A DNA stretch of 64,000 bases from NCBI RefSeq assembly GCF_002914525.1, contig NZ_LODW01000070.1, positions 275,196-339,195 of the forward strand, given 5' to 3'. Position numbers and translations under genes: made by a program. The notes below the pieces were generated by a model. That model saw nothing but the letters and a program-made list of their open reading frames with translations, had not been told where the DNA came from and did no database searches. The DNA comes from Rhizobium hidalgonense. GTDB lineage: Bacteria; Pseudomonadota; Alphaproteobacteria; Rhizobiales; Rhizobiaceae. Positions 32,872-41,133 of the stretch are shown piece after piece (the stretch's first letter is position 1; each line of letters begins with the position of its first letter).

Positions 32872-33426
32872 CTAATGCTGAAAACGCAGGGACCAGCGCC
32901 GGCCGTTGCTGGTCATGCGAATGACGGCGAGCGGTTCGACATCGACGAGCCAGAAGGAGGAGGGGGGCGCCTGAAGCGCATGCGTGATCGCCGCCCGGAT
33001 GATCGCGGCGTGGGTGATGGCGATCACATGGCCGTCGAAGGTCGATTGGCTCTCCATCCAGCCGACGACGCGTTTCCCGAGATCAAGAAGGCTCTCGCCG
33101 CCGTGCGGGGCCGCTTCCGGCTTCGTCATCCAGGCCAGGAGGTTCTCCGGTTCCTCGTCCTCTAGCGCCGCAATCGACTTGCCGGCCCAGCGGCCATGAT
33201 CGCAGTCGCCAAGTGCCGGATCTATCCGGGCTTGAAGGCGAAGCGCGTCGGCCGTCTGGCGCGCGCGCAAAGCGGGGCTCGTGGCGATATGGTCGGCGCG
33301 AGGCAGGGCGGCCATCCTGCCGGCTTCCTCCCTTGCCTTGGCTTCCAGCGGTTCGTCGACCGGAAACAGGGCCTTGCGGCTCGCCGCCGTTGCACCATGG
33401 CAGATCCAGGTAAGGCGCGTGTTCAC
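32872..33426 (-). CDS. Histidine-phosphatase family protein
   Basis: 184 aa from a GTG (33424-33426) that gives the family N-terminus VNTRLTWICHGATAASRK; CAGGAG lies upstream. The fold motifs are present: ICHGAT in place of the usual RHG, TSPALRARQTAD, HGRWAGKS and the second His in VIAITHAA. The first motif has Cys where most family members have Arg. It is divergent from the cobalamin riboswitch and cbtBA, so a link with cobalamin metabolism (alpha-ribazole phosphatase-like) is possible but not shown. The longer frame to 33474 includes part of the leader. Confidence 0.8.
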   Translation of the reverse strand: MNTRLTWICHGATAASRKALFPVDEPLEAKAREEAGRMAALPRADHIATSPALRARQTADALRLQARIDPALGDCDHGRWAGKSIAALEDEEPENLLAWMTKPEAAPHGGESLLDLGKRVVGWMESQSTFDGHVIAITHAAIIRAAITHALQAPPSSFWLVDVEPLAVIRMTSNGRRWSLRFQH

Positions 33427-33493
33427 GGTCTTCTGATCTCCTGGGAATACAGTGGGACAGCCCTCTGCCGGCACGTGAAGTTTCGTTGACAGT

Positions 33494-33645
33494 CTCTTCG
33501 GCGTGCAGATATAACCGGGCTGTTGCGGGTTTGGAAGCCGGTGGAAATCCGGCGCGGTCGCGCCACTGTGACCAGCGTGTCGAAGGCTCTTCGCGCTGGA
33601 AGTCAGACCTTACCGCACAAACACTCTTTCGACTGAACGCGTCAT
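33494..33645 (+). promoter_or_regulatory. Cobalamin riboswitch
   Basis: The conserved core of the adenosylcobalamin riboswitch is clear: GGAAGCCGGTG (about 33534), GCGCCACTGTGACC (about 33560) and the B12 box GGAAGTCAGACC (33598-33609). It precedes cbtB by about 50 bp, with CCGGAGGAA before the ATG. It is expected to shut off the cobalt uptake genes when cobalamin is abundant. Exact 5' end estimated. Confidence 0.9.
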
Positions 33646-33658
33646 TCCGGAGGAATAC

Positions 33659-33868
33659 ATGTCTGACACCACTTTCACGCCCGTCGCAGTACCGGCCCCG
33701 ATCCCCGTAGGAGAAATCCTGCCCTGGGCGATCTTTGGCGGCTTGCTGATGCTCATCGCCCTCTATTTCGTCGGCACCGAGGAAGGCGCGATGGCGCTGT
33801 TCAACGGCATGTATGTGCACGAATTCGTGCATGACGCCCGCCATCTCCTTGGCTTTCCCTGCCACTAA
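33659..33868 (+). CDS. cbtB: Cobalt uptake small protein CbtB
   Basis: 69 aa, one transmembrane segment (ILPWAIFGGLLMLIALYFVGTE) and a His-rich C-terminus (HEFVHDARHLLGFPCH) that would bind metal. The CbtB family acts with CbtA in cobalt transport under cobalamin control. Start ATG at 33659 with CCGGAGGAA upstream. cbtA follows after 12 bp. Confidence 0.92.
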   Translation: MSDTTFTPVAVPAPIPVGEILPWAIFGGLLMLIALYFVGTEEGAMALFNGMYVHEFVHDARHLLGFPCH

Positions 33869-33880
33869 GGGGATACCGAC

Positions 33881-34627
33881 ATGGTTGGAAACCTTCTGCT
33901 TCGCGGCATGCTCGCGGGCCTGATTGCTGGCATCCTGGTTTTTGCCTTCGCCCATACCTTCGGCGAGCCGCTGGTCGATGCGGCGATCGCCTTCGAGGAG
34001 GCGAGCGCAAAGGCTGCCGGCGAAGCTGCCGAACCTGAAATCGTCAGCCGCGCCACACAGGCCGGTCTCGGCCTTTTCATCGGCGTCATGGCCTATAGCA
34101 TCGCCGTCGGCGGGCTTTTTTCGCTCGCCTTCGCGTTCCTGCACGGCCGCCTCGGCCGCCTTTCGCCGCGCGGAACCTCTGCCGTCATCGCCATTGCCGC
34201 CTTCGTGGCGATCGTCCTCGTTCCCGGCATCAAGTATCCGGCCAACCCGCCGGCGGTCGGCAATCCCGATACGATCGGCGTCAGGACGGAACTGTTCTTC
34301 CTGATGATCGTCGTTTCGCTTGCCTCGCTGATTGCGGCGGTTGCGCTTTCTCGCCGCCTTGCCGGCCGCTTCGGCCTGTGGAACGGCGCGATCATCGCCG
34401 GCTTCGCCTATCTCGTGTTCATCGGCGCCGTCCTCTATCTGCTGCCGCCGATCAACGAGGTGCCGGAGAATTTCTCGGCGATGGTGCTCTGGCGGTTCCG
34501 CACGACCACGCTCGGAATGCATGCGATCCTTTGGGCAGCGCTCGGTCTTGTTTTCGGAGCGCTGGCCGAACGGCGGCTTGCCGTGAAGGGTGGGCAACGA
34601 GGACAGCCGGCAAAGGCATTTCACTGA
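33881..34627 (+). CDS. cbtA: Cobalt transporter subunit CbtA
   Basis: 248 aa with about five or six transmembrane helices (start MVGNLLLRGMLAGLIAGILVFAFAH, then a loop rich in Glu/Ala). CbtA-family proteins are predicted cobalt transporters regulated by cobalamin riboswitches, and this gene follows cbtB directly, 12 bp apart. The context fixes the assignment better than any single motif. Confidence 0.9.
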   Translation: MVGNLLLRGMLAGLIAGILVFAFAHTFGEPLVDAAIAFEEASAKAAGEAAEPEIVSRATQAGLGLFIGVMAYSIAVGGLFSLAFAFLHGRLGRLSPRGTSAVIAIAAFVAIVLVPGIKYPANPPAVGNPDTIGVRTELFFLMIVVSLASLIAAVALSRRLAGRFGLWNGAIIAGFAYLVFIGAVLYLLPPINEVPENFSAMVLWRFRTTTLGMHAILWAALGLVFGALAERRLAVKGGQRGQPAKAFH

Positions 34628-34680
34628 AAGCATCGAGGGGCGCCGCTCTTTTGTGGGCGCCCTGAACTTTTCGGGCGATC
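34628..34680 (+). other. Short spacer with hairpin after cbtA
   Basis: GGGCGCC near 34638 pairs with GGCGCCC near 34656, around CTCTTTTGTG. No T-run follows, so readthrough into the next gene is likely. Confidence 0.45.
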
Positions 34681-35310
34681 ATGAAAAGCGATAGAACCAG
34701 ACCATTTCCGCTGGCGGCATTTGCCGTCGCCGCATTCTGTGTCCTTGCGGGGAATGCCTTTGCCCATGGCAGCGGCGCCGGCGGCAGCCGTGCCGGCCTC
34801 GATATCCCGGAAATTGCTCATGGCGAGATGGCTGTCATATCCGACTATCGCAGTCGTATCATCGAGCTTGCATCCCGCGCAGTCGATACGAACGAGCCGT
34901 TCCGGCGGGTGCTGAACTATGCCGAAATCCAGTATTCCTACTGCCTTTGGGGCAGGGTGCCGGGCAGCGTGACGGACGAGGAAAGTCCGTTCAACGAATG
35001 CACCCATGCTTATCTCGCAGCAGCCAAGGCCGTATTGTTTTCGATGCGCGAGATGCCGCGGGAGGCTGTTGCTGCGGGTGAACTCATTTCCGCCGTCGAT
35101 GCCGATATGGTGCGGCGCGGGCTTGCGCTCGTCACCTGCCAATTCAGCGGCCAGGCTTTCAACACCGCCGATGTCGTCAAGCCACGCTGGAGCGGGATAC
35201 CGTTTCATGCCGCCAGCATGGCGTTGCTGACGGCGTTTGCTTCTTTGCTCGTATTTGCAGTCTTCGGGCTTTGCCGTTTGCTGCGGCCGACGGCTCAGTC
35301 GTCGGAATAG
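34681..35310 (+). CDS. Exported protein with C-terminal membrane anchor, near cobalt uptake genes
   Basis: 209 aa. Signal peptide (MKSDRTRPFPLAAFAVAAFCVLAGNAFA) followed by a Gly/His stretch (HGSGAGGSRAG), a helical middle with Cys (YSYCLWG and NECTHA), and a C-terminal transmembrane helix (AASMALLTAFASLLVFAVFGLCRLL). It starts 53 bp after cbtA, on the same strand, so it may be part of the cobalamin-controlled unit. No recognised domain. Its 3' end overlaps that of the convergent molybdopterin gene by 16 bp. Confidence 0.7.
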   Translation: MKSDRTRPFPLAAFAVAAFCVLAGNAFAHGSGAGGSRAGLDIPEIAHGEMAVISDYRSRIIELASRAVDTNEPFRRVLNYAEIQYSYCLWGRVPGSVTDEESPFNECTHAYLAAAKAVLFSMREMPREAVAAGELISAVDADMVRRGLALVTCQFSGQAFNTADVVKPRWSGIPFHAASMALLTAFASLLVFAVFGLCRLLRPTAQSSE

Positions 35311-35957
35311 CGCTGCTCGCGCCACGGATCGCCAAGCATGTGGTAGCCGTTCTTTTCCCAGAAGCCGGCTTCGTCGTCCGGGATCAGCTCGATGCGGCGC
35401 AGCCATTTAGCGCTTTTCCAGAAATAAAGATGCGGCACGACGAGGCGCATCGGGCCGCCATGGTCCGGCGTCAGGGGCAGGCCTTCCCAGGAGGTCGCAA
35501 GGATCGCGTCCTCGGCGGCGAAATCGGCAAGCGGCAGATTGGTCGTGTAGCCGTCGTAGCTCGTCAGCATGACGTAAGCTGCCTCCGGTTTCGGAATGGC
35601 GCGGTCAAGCAGATCGCGCGTCGAAACGCCTCTCCATTTGTTATCGTAGCGCGACCATGTGGTGACGCAGTGAATGTCGCTGACCCTGGTGCTCTGCTCG
35701 ATCGCCTGGAAATCGCCCCAGGTGAGGGTGAGTGTCGTTTCGATCAGTCCGCGCACTTCGAGCCGCCAGCTTTCGGTGGCGATGACCGGCTGCTGGCCAA
35801 GATCGAGCACCGGCCAGTTCTTGACAAGGTGCTGGCCGGGCGGCAGGCGATCGGCTTCAGGACGGCTGATACGGCCGGTCAGGAACTTGCCCTCCGCCGC
35901 CCAGCGACGCTTGGAGCTGGTGAGCTTGCTGTCGGCGGGCGTGTTGTCGTCGCTCAT
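35295..35957 (-). CDS. Sulfite-oxidase-like molybdopterin-binding protein
   Basis: 220 aa. The oxidoreductase molybdopterin-binding domain (sulfite oxidase/MsrP-type): WPVLDLGQQPVIATESWRLEVRGL, then SDIHCVTTWSRYDNKWRGV (the Cys that ligates Mo is in IHCVTTWS) and HGGPMRLVVPHLYFWKSAKWLRRIEL. It lacks a signal peptide, so it is probably cytoplasmic, and its partner or substrate is unknown. The ATG at 35955-35957 has AAGGGAA upstream; the open frame to 36176 is not credible. Confidence 0.88.
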   Translation of the reverse strand: MSDDNTPADSKLTSSKRRWAAEGKFLTGRISRPEADRLPPGQHLVKNWPVLDLGQQPVIATESWRLEVRGLIETTLTLTWGDFQAIEQSTRVSDIHCVTTWSRYDNKWRGVSTRDLLDRAIPKPEAAYVMLTSYDGYTTNLPLADFAAEDAILATSWEGLPLTPDHGGPMRLVVPHLYFWKSAKWLRRIELIPDDEAGFWEKNGYHMLGDPWREQRYSDD

Positions 35958-36114
35958 GATTGGTTCCCTTGCGATGCAGCAATAGGATATCGGCCCTCGA
36001 CGGGTGTCAAGTTTCGACGGCCCTTGGAAATCACCGTCGGTGTTATTAGACTTGGACCGTCGGGTATGCCTCGCTGGGGAGTGGAGGCGGAAAGGGGAGG
36101 AGCCGGATCTGTCT

Positions 36115-37941
36115 TTGCGATATCGTGCGATAGCTGCGTTGCTGGTGGTACCGCTGATCATCTTCGCCTTCTTCACCTATGGAAGCGCGATCGCGACGCG
36201 CGCCTATATGGGGGAGGCCTCGGCCCAGGCGGGAACGGCGCTGCGCCTTGCCGTCTCGGCGCTCAGCGGTCACCTCAATCGCTACGAGGCGCTGCCGGCG
36301 CTGATTGCCGATCACGAGAATATCAAGGAACTGGTGAGCGCGCCCGACGACTCAGCCTTGCGCGATGCAGCTAATCTCTATCTCAAAGAGATCAACGGGC
36401 TGCTGAAATCCTCCGATATTTATGTGGTCAAGCCGGACGGCGAGACGATCGCGGCCAGCAATTACGACGGACCGGGAAGCTTCGTCGGACAGAATTTCAG
36501 CTACCGGCCCTATTTTCAGGACGCGATCGAAGGCCGGCAGGCGCGGTTCTATGCGCTCGGCACCACCTCGCTGAAGCGCGGCTATTACTTCGCAGCTCCG
36601 ATCCGGACCGGCACGGATATTGGCGGTGTCATCGTCTTCAAGGTCGATATCGACATGATCGAATCCTCCTGGGGTGGCGGCGAATACAAGATCTTCGTCT
36701 CCGATCCGGAGGGCATCATCTTCATGTCCGGCAGCCCGGAATGGCTTTACGGCGCAATCCTGCCGCTGACGGCCGACCGCATCGCACGCACGCAAGCTTC
36801 GCGGCGTTATGCCAATGCCAGGCTGACGGCGTTGCCGGTGACTCGCCAGCGCTTTGAGCCGCACGAGTTGATGACGCTCGCCGGCGAGCGCGGTTCCAGA
36901 GAATATCTGGTGCTTTCGCACTACATGCCGGCCGAGGACTGGACGGTGAACGTGCTGATGGAGACAAGTTCCATTCGCGCCCAGGCGCGCACGGCGCTTG
37001 CGGCCATCTTTCTCATCCTCTGCATTGCGGGGCTCGCGGTTGCGGTTCTGCGCCAGCGGCGGGCGCGGCTTGCCGAGCGCATGCAGCTGCAAACGGAAGC
37101 TCGCAACGAGCTGGAGCGGCGCGTCGACGAACGCACGGCCGATCTTGCCCGCGTCAACAGCCGGATCGAGGAGGAGATATCGGAACGGCGTTTGACCGAG
37201 CAGCAGCTCCGTCAGACGCAGGCCGATCTCATCCAGGCGGGCAAACTTGCCGGCCTCGGGCAGATGTCGGCTGCTCTTTCGCATGAGTTCAATCAGCCGC
37301 TCGCCGCCGCCAAGACCTATACGGATAGCGCCTCCGTTCTCATCGATCGCGGCCGGACGGAGGAGGCGCGGGACAATATAAGGCGTATCGGCGGGCTGAT
37401 CGACCGCATGGCCGCGATTAGCCGGCACCTGCGCAACTTCGCCCGTAAACCGAACGAGAAGCTGGGGTCTGTTTCTCTCGATGAAGCGATGCATGACACG
37501 CTCGAAATCATCGCCTGGCGGCTGAAGGCGGCAGACGCCGAGCTCCGGCTCGACCTCGGCACACGGCCGCCGGTGGTGCGCGCCGGTTCGGTGCGTCTGC
37601 AGCAGGTGCTGGTCAATGTGATTTCCAATGCCGCCGATGCGGTGGAAGGGCTGGACGACAGACGCATTGAGATTTCGGCCTTCGAGGAGGCCGGCAAGGC
37701 GGTGCTGACAGTGCGCGACCATGGGCCGGGTGTGCCTGCCGCGATCGCCGAGCGTATCTTTGATCCCTTCTTCACGACCAAGGGTGTCGGCAAGGGGCTC
37801 GGTCTCGGCCTGTCGATCTCCTACAATATCATCAAGGATTTCGGCGGCAGCCTTACTACTGCCAATCATTCCGAAGGGGGCGCGGTGTTCCGCATCGAGC
37901 TGCAATCGGCGGCAGGGCTGATGCCGGAGGCAGCGGAATGA
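36115..37941 (+). CDS. DctB-like sensor histidine kinase
   Basis: 608 aa. One transmembrane helix at the start (AIAALLVVPLIIFAFFTYGSA), a large periplasmic dCache-like sensor region with LKSSDIYVVKPDGETIAASN and FVGQNFSYRPYF, a second helix (FLILCIAGLAVAV), a coiled coil, then HisKA with His in ALSHEFNQPLAAAKTY and a HATPase with NVISNAADAVEG, DHGPGVP and GKGLGLGLS. This is the DctB architecture of dicarboxylate sensors. No ATG fits the start: TTG at 36115 has GGGGAGGAG upstream; a GTG at 36004 would add 37 residues. It overlaps the response regulator by 4 bp. Neighbouring tct genes suggest it senses a tricarboxylate or related organic acid. Confidence 0.88.
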   Translation: MRYRAIAALLVVPLIIFAFFTYGSAIATRAYMGEASAQAGTALRLAVSALSGHLNRYEALPALIADHENIKELVSAPDDSALRDAANLYLKEINGLLKSSDIYVVKPDGETIAASNYDGPGSFVGQNFSYRPYFQDAIEGRQARFYALGTTSLKRGYYFAAPIRTGTDIGGVIVFKVDIDMIESSWGGGEYKIFVSDPEGIIFMSGSPEWLYGAILPLTADRIARTQASRRYANARLTALPVTRQRFEPHELMTLAGERGSREYLVLSHYMPAEDWTVNVLMETSSIRAQARTALAAIFLILCIAGLAVAVLRQRRARLAERMQLQTEARNELERRVDERTADLARVNSRIEEEISERRLTEQQLRQTQADLIQAGKLAGLGQMSAALSHEFNQPLAAAKTYTDSASVLIDRGRTEEARDNIRRIGGLIDRMAAISRHLRNFARKPNEKLGSVSLDEAMHDTLEIIAWRLKAADAELRLDLGTRPPVVRAGSVRLQQVLVNVISNAADAVEGLDDRRIEISAFEEAGKAVLTVRDHGPGVPAAIAERIFDPFFTTKGVGKGLGLGLSISYNIIKDFGGSLTTANHSEGGAVFRIELQSAAGLMPEAAE

Positions 37942-39272
37942 ACGATGCGAAGATCCTGCTGGTTGACGACGAGGAGGAACTGCGCCGCTCGACGGCGCAG
38001 GCGTTGGAGCTTTCCGGCTTCAGTGTCGAGACCTATTCGAACGGCGACCACGTGCTGGAGCTGATCGGCTACAGTTTTCCTGGCGTCGTCGTCAGCGATA
38101 TCCGCATGCCCGGCATGGACGGCATGACGCTGATGCAGAAGATCCGCGAACTCGACCCGGAGGTGCCGGTCATTCTCGTCACCGGCCACGGCGACGTTCA
38201 GCTTGCGGTGAAGGCGATGCGCGAAGGCGCCTATGATTTCATCGAGAAGCCGTTCACGCCGGAGATGCTTGCCGGCGTCATCCGCCGGGCGATGGAGCGG
38301 CGCGGCCTCGTGCTCGAAAACCGGCTGCTGAAGGCGGTCGCCGGCAAACGCGACGATATCGAAGCGCGGCTGCCGGGGCGCACACAGGTGATGGTGGATC
38401 TGCGCTACCGTATCCGGGCGATCGGCGCGAGCGATGCCGATACGCTGATTGTCGGCGAGACCGGGGCCGGTAAGGAAGTGGTGGCGCGGGCGCTGCACGA
38501 TATCAGCGCCCGGGCGAGCCGGCCGTTCATCGCGATCAATTGCGCAGCACTTCCGGCAAACCTGATCGAGAGCGAGCTCTTCGGCCATGAGGTGGGCGCC
38601 TTTCCTGGCGCGGTGCGGCCGCGCTACGGAAAGTTTGAGCACGGGCGCGGCGGCACCATCCTGCTCGACGAAATTGGCTCCATGCCCTTCGACCTGCAGG
38701 CGAAGTTCCTGCGGGTGCTGCAGGAGCGGGTGATCTCCCGGTTGGGATCGAATGAGACGGTGGCGCTCGACGTGCGCTTTATCGCCACGAGCAAGGTGGA
38801 TCTGGAGGCGGAGGTGGCGGCGGGGCGCTTCCGCGCCGATCTCTTCTATCGGCTGAACGTCGCGACACTTCATGTGCCGTCTCTGTCGCAGCGCCGGGCG
38901 GATGTTCCGCTGCTCTTTCTGCAGCTGGTGCGGGAAGCGGCGGCCCGCTACGGCCGCGACGAGGTCGTCGTGGCGCCCGAGGTGATCTCTGACATCGCCC
39001 AGCGCGACTGGCCGGGCAACGTGCGCGAACTCCGGAATGCCGCCGACCGTCTGGTCCTCGGTCTCGATGATGGCGGGCCACAGGCCGAGGAAGCGACCGG
39101 GCTTGCGGAGCGTGTCGCCGAATTCGAACGGGGCGTCATTGCCAGTGCTCTGGTAGCGCATGGCGGCAGCCTCAAGCCGGTTTATGAGACGCTCGGCATT
39201 TCCCGCAAGACCCTCTACGAAAAGATGCAGAAATACGGCCTCGACAAGCGGATGCTGACCACCGAAGGCTAA
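37938..39272 (+). CDS. DctD-like sigma-54 response regulator with GAFPGA loop
   Basis: 444 aa. Receiver domain with the phosphorylation Asp54 (VVVSDIRMPGMDG), AAA+ domain with Walker A GETGAGKE, and a C-terminal Fis-type HTH (GISRKTLYEKMQKYG). The loop that contacts sigma-54 reads GAFPGA (residues 220-225) instead of GAFTGA. In this protein class the Thr is important for sigma-54 activation, so the variant could weaken or alter sigma-54 use. Whether it still activates sigma-54 promoters is open. The start at 37938 overlaps the kinase stop. The regulator probably acts on the tctCBA genes downstream. Confidence 0.9.
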   Translation: MNDAKILLVDDEEELRRSTAQALELSGFSVETYSNGDHVLELIGYSFPGVVVSDIRMPGMDGMTLMQKIRELDPEVPVILVTGHGDVQLAVKAMREGAYDFIEKPFTPEMLAGVIRRAMERRGLVLENRLLKAVAGKRDDIEARLPGRTQVMVDLRYRIRAIGASDADTLIVGETGAGKEVVARALHDISARASRPFIAINCAALPANLIESELFGHEVGAFPGAVRPRYGKFEHGRGGTILLDEIGSMPFDLQAKFLRVLQERVISRLGSNETVALDVRFIATSKVDLEAEVAAGRFRADLFYRLNVATLHVPSLSQRRADVPLLFLQLVREAAARYGRDEVVVAPEVISDIAQRDWPGNVRELRNAADRLVLGLDDGGPQAEEATGLAERVAEFERGVIASALVAHGGSLKPVYETLGISRKTLYEKMQKYGLDKRMLTTEG

Positions 39273-39287
39273 TTGCCGGCCATCAAG

Positions 39288-39319
39288 TTCGCGTTGGGTG
39301 GAAATCCACCCAACGCGAA
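39288..39319. promoter_or_regulatory. Perfect 14-bp inverted repeat, candidate activator site
   Basis: TTCGCGTTGGGTGG (39288-39301) and CCACCCAACGCGAA (39306-39319) are exact complements with AAAT between. It lies just behind the response regulator gene and 165 bp before tctC, the typical distance of an enhancer-binding-protein site. No T-run follows, so it is not an ordinary terminator. Confidence 0.7.
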
Positions 39320-39483
39320 AGCCGTTTGTTTCCAAATCGACCCATGCTGCATTGCACTGTCGCAAAATCGTCTCTCGAAAGTGGCTGCAGTGATTGCCGG
39401 TCGGTTTTTCCCGGCGGCAAATAGGTCATGCCCGGCGCGGAGGATGTGTCGGCGGACTTGCTTGTTTCATCAGGGAGGAAACG
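39320..39483 (+). promoter_or_regulatory. tctC promoter region
   Basis: A candidate -24/-12-like element GTGGCTGCAGTGATTGCC lies at about 39381-39398 but is one base too long between GG and GC. The tctC ribosome-binding site AGGGAGGAA is at about 39473-39481. No clear sigma-70 boxes. Confidence 0.4.
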
Positions 39484-40467
39484 ATGAAAATTCTGAAGGC
39501 CATGCTCGGCCTGACCGCGGCTGCCGCAGTCTCTCTTCTCGCCGGCGCCGCTTCGGCGCAGACCTATCCCGAACGCACCATCACCATGGTCGTGCCCTTT
39601 GCAGCCGGCGGCCCGACCGACACCGTCGCGCGCCTCGTCGCCGAATCCATGTCGAAGGATCTCGGTCAGCAGATCGTCGTCGAAAATGTCGGCGGCGCCG
39701 GCGGCACGCTCGGCGCCGGCCGCGTGGCGAGCTCCGATCCCGACGGCTACACGATCCTGCTGCACCATATCGGCATGGCGACCAGCGCCACGCTCTACCG
39801 CAAACTCGCCTATGACACGCTCGGCGCCTTCGATTATGTCGGCCTCGTCACCGATGTGCCGATGACGATCGTCGCACGCAAGGACATGGAGCCGACCGAC
39901 CTCAAGGGGTTGATCGACTATATCAAGGCCAACAAGGACAAGGTGACGGTTGCCAATGCCGGCATCGGCGCGGCCTCGCATCTTTGCGGCATGATGTTCA
40001 TGAGCGCCATCCAGACGCCGCTCACCACCGTTCCCTACAAGGGGACCGGCCCTGCCATGACCGATCTGCTCGGCGGCCAGGTCGATGTCATGTGCGACCA
40101 GACGACCAACACGACGAAGCAGATCCAGGGCGGCACGATCAAGGCCTATGCCGTGACCTCGCCCAAGCGCCTCGACGTGATGAAGGACATTCCGACGGCT
40201 GTCGAAGCCGGCCTGCCGGGCTTCGAAGTCGGCATCTGGCACGGCATCTACACGCCGAAGGGCACGCCGGCTGCGATCAACGAACGGCTGTCGAAGTCGC
40301 TGCAGGTCGCGCTCAAGGATCCGAACGTCGGCGCCCGCTTCGCCGAGCTCGGCACGGCGCCATCCTCCGACGCCGATGCGACGCCCGCCGCATTGAAGGC
40401 CAAGCTCGAAAGCGAGATCGCCCGCTGGAAGCCGGTGATCGAGGCTGCCGGCGAATATGCGGACTAG
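39484..40467 (+). CDS. tctC: Tripartite tricarboxylate transporter binding protein TctC
   Basis: 327 aa. Signal peptide MKILKAMLGLTAAAAVSLLAGAASA, then TYPERTITMVVPFAAGGPTDTVAR, the hallmark of TctC/Bug periplasmic receptors, and the DPDGYTILLHHIGMA and YKGTGPAMTDLLGGQVDVMCDQT segments. It binds a small organic acid and hands it to TctBA. AGGGAGGAAACG precedes the ATG. It is the first gene of the tctC-tctB-tctA unit. Confidence 0.93.
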   Translation: MKILKAMLGLTAAAAVSLLAGAASAQTYPERTITMVVPFAAGGPTDTVARLVAESMSKDLGQQIVVENVGGAGGTLGAGRVASSDPDGYTILLHHIGMATSATLYRKLAYDTLGAFDYVGLVTDVPMTIVARKDMEPTDLKGLIDYIKANKDKVTVANAGIGAASHLCGMMFMSAIQTPLTTVPYKGTGPAMTDLLGGQVDVMCDQTTNTTKQIQGGTIKAYAVTSPKRLDVMKDIPTAVEAGLPGFEVGIWHGIYTPKGTPAAINERLSKSLQVALKDPNVGARFAELGTAPSSDADATPAALKAKLESEIARWKPVIEAAGEYAD

Positions 40468-40493
40468 TGAAGGTGGTGCCAGGAACAGCCCTT

Positions 40494-40614
40494 CACCCGA
40501 ACCCTCTCCCCGTAAACGGGGAGAGGGGACTTGCCCTAGGGCCAGCGGCAGAGACAGAGGCCGGCGGCATATGCCTTCGCCCCGCAGGCGGGGAGAAGGT
40601 GGCTAAGCCGGATG
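40494..40614. repeat. Composite palindromic intergenic repeat between tctC and tctB
   Basis: CCCTCTCCCCG (40502-40512) and CGGGGAGAGGG (40517-40527) form an 11-bp perfect inverted repeat; a second, slightly imperfect one is at about 40574-40600 (CCTTCGCCCC/GGGGAGAAGG). Repeats of the same look are frequent in rhizobial intergenic DNA (recalled, not searched). In the mRNA they could give a stable hairpin after tctC. Confidence 0.65.
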
Positions 40615-40665
40615 AGGGGCAATCGCTGCAGTAACGACGCTCCATCTCCAACTCCAGGAGACATC

Positions 40666-41127
40666 ATGAAATCCATCAGTTTCGATACCACCAATGCGAT
40701 CTGCGGCGGGCTTTTCGTCGCGACCGGCGCATTCTTTGCCATCCAGTCGCTGGGGCTCGACCTCGGCACGGCGGTGCGCATGGGGCCCGGTTATTTTCCG
40801 CTGGTGCTGGCCTGTGTGCTCGTGCTTCTCGGTGCGATCATCTTCATTCAGGCGCTGCGCGTCGAGGGGGAGCCGATCGGTCCCTTCGCCTGGCGCGGCA
40901 TGCTGTTCATCCTGCCGGCGCCCGTCTTTTTCGGGCTGACGGTGCGCGGGCTCGGATTTGCGCCGGCGCTGTTCTTCACCGCCTTCATCGCCTGCTTCGC
41001 ATCGCAAAAGATGAACCTGTTCTTCGCGATCATTCTTTCGCTGCTGCTGACGGTCTTTTCCGTGGCGGTCTTCAGTTATGGGCTCGGCCTGCCGTTCGAG
41101 CGCTTCGGCCCCTGGGTCCGGTTCTAG
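40666..41127 (+). CDS. tctB: Tripartite tricarboxylate transporter small subunit TctB
   Basis: 153 aa, four transmembrane helices, start MKSISFDTTNAICGGLFVATGAFF at an ATG with CAGGAG. The segment FFAIQSLGLDLGTAVRMGPGYFPLVLA is typical for TctB. The stop is 6 bp before tctA. Confidence 0.9.
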   Translation: MKSISFDTTNAICGGLFVATGAFFAIQSLGLDLGTAVRMGPGYFPLVLACVLVLLGAIIFIQALRVEGEPIGPFAWRGMLFILPAPVFFGLTVRGLGFAPALFFTAFIACFASQKMNLFFAIILSLLLTVFSVAVFSYGLGLPFERFGPWVRF

Positions 41128-41133
41128 GAGGCG

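Noticed and set aside
36352..37905. 517-codon minus-strand frame opposite the DctB-like kinase
   Set aside because: Shadow of the kinase gene; no domain.
39283..40242. 319-codon minus-strand frame over the tctC region
   Set aside because: It overlaps the palindrome and tctC, and has no known domain or ribosome-binding site.
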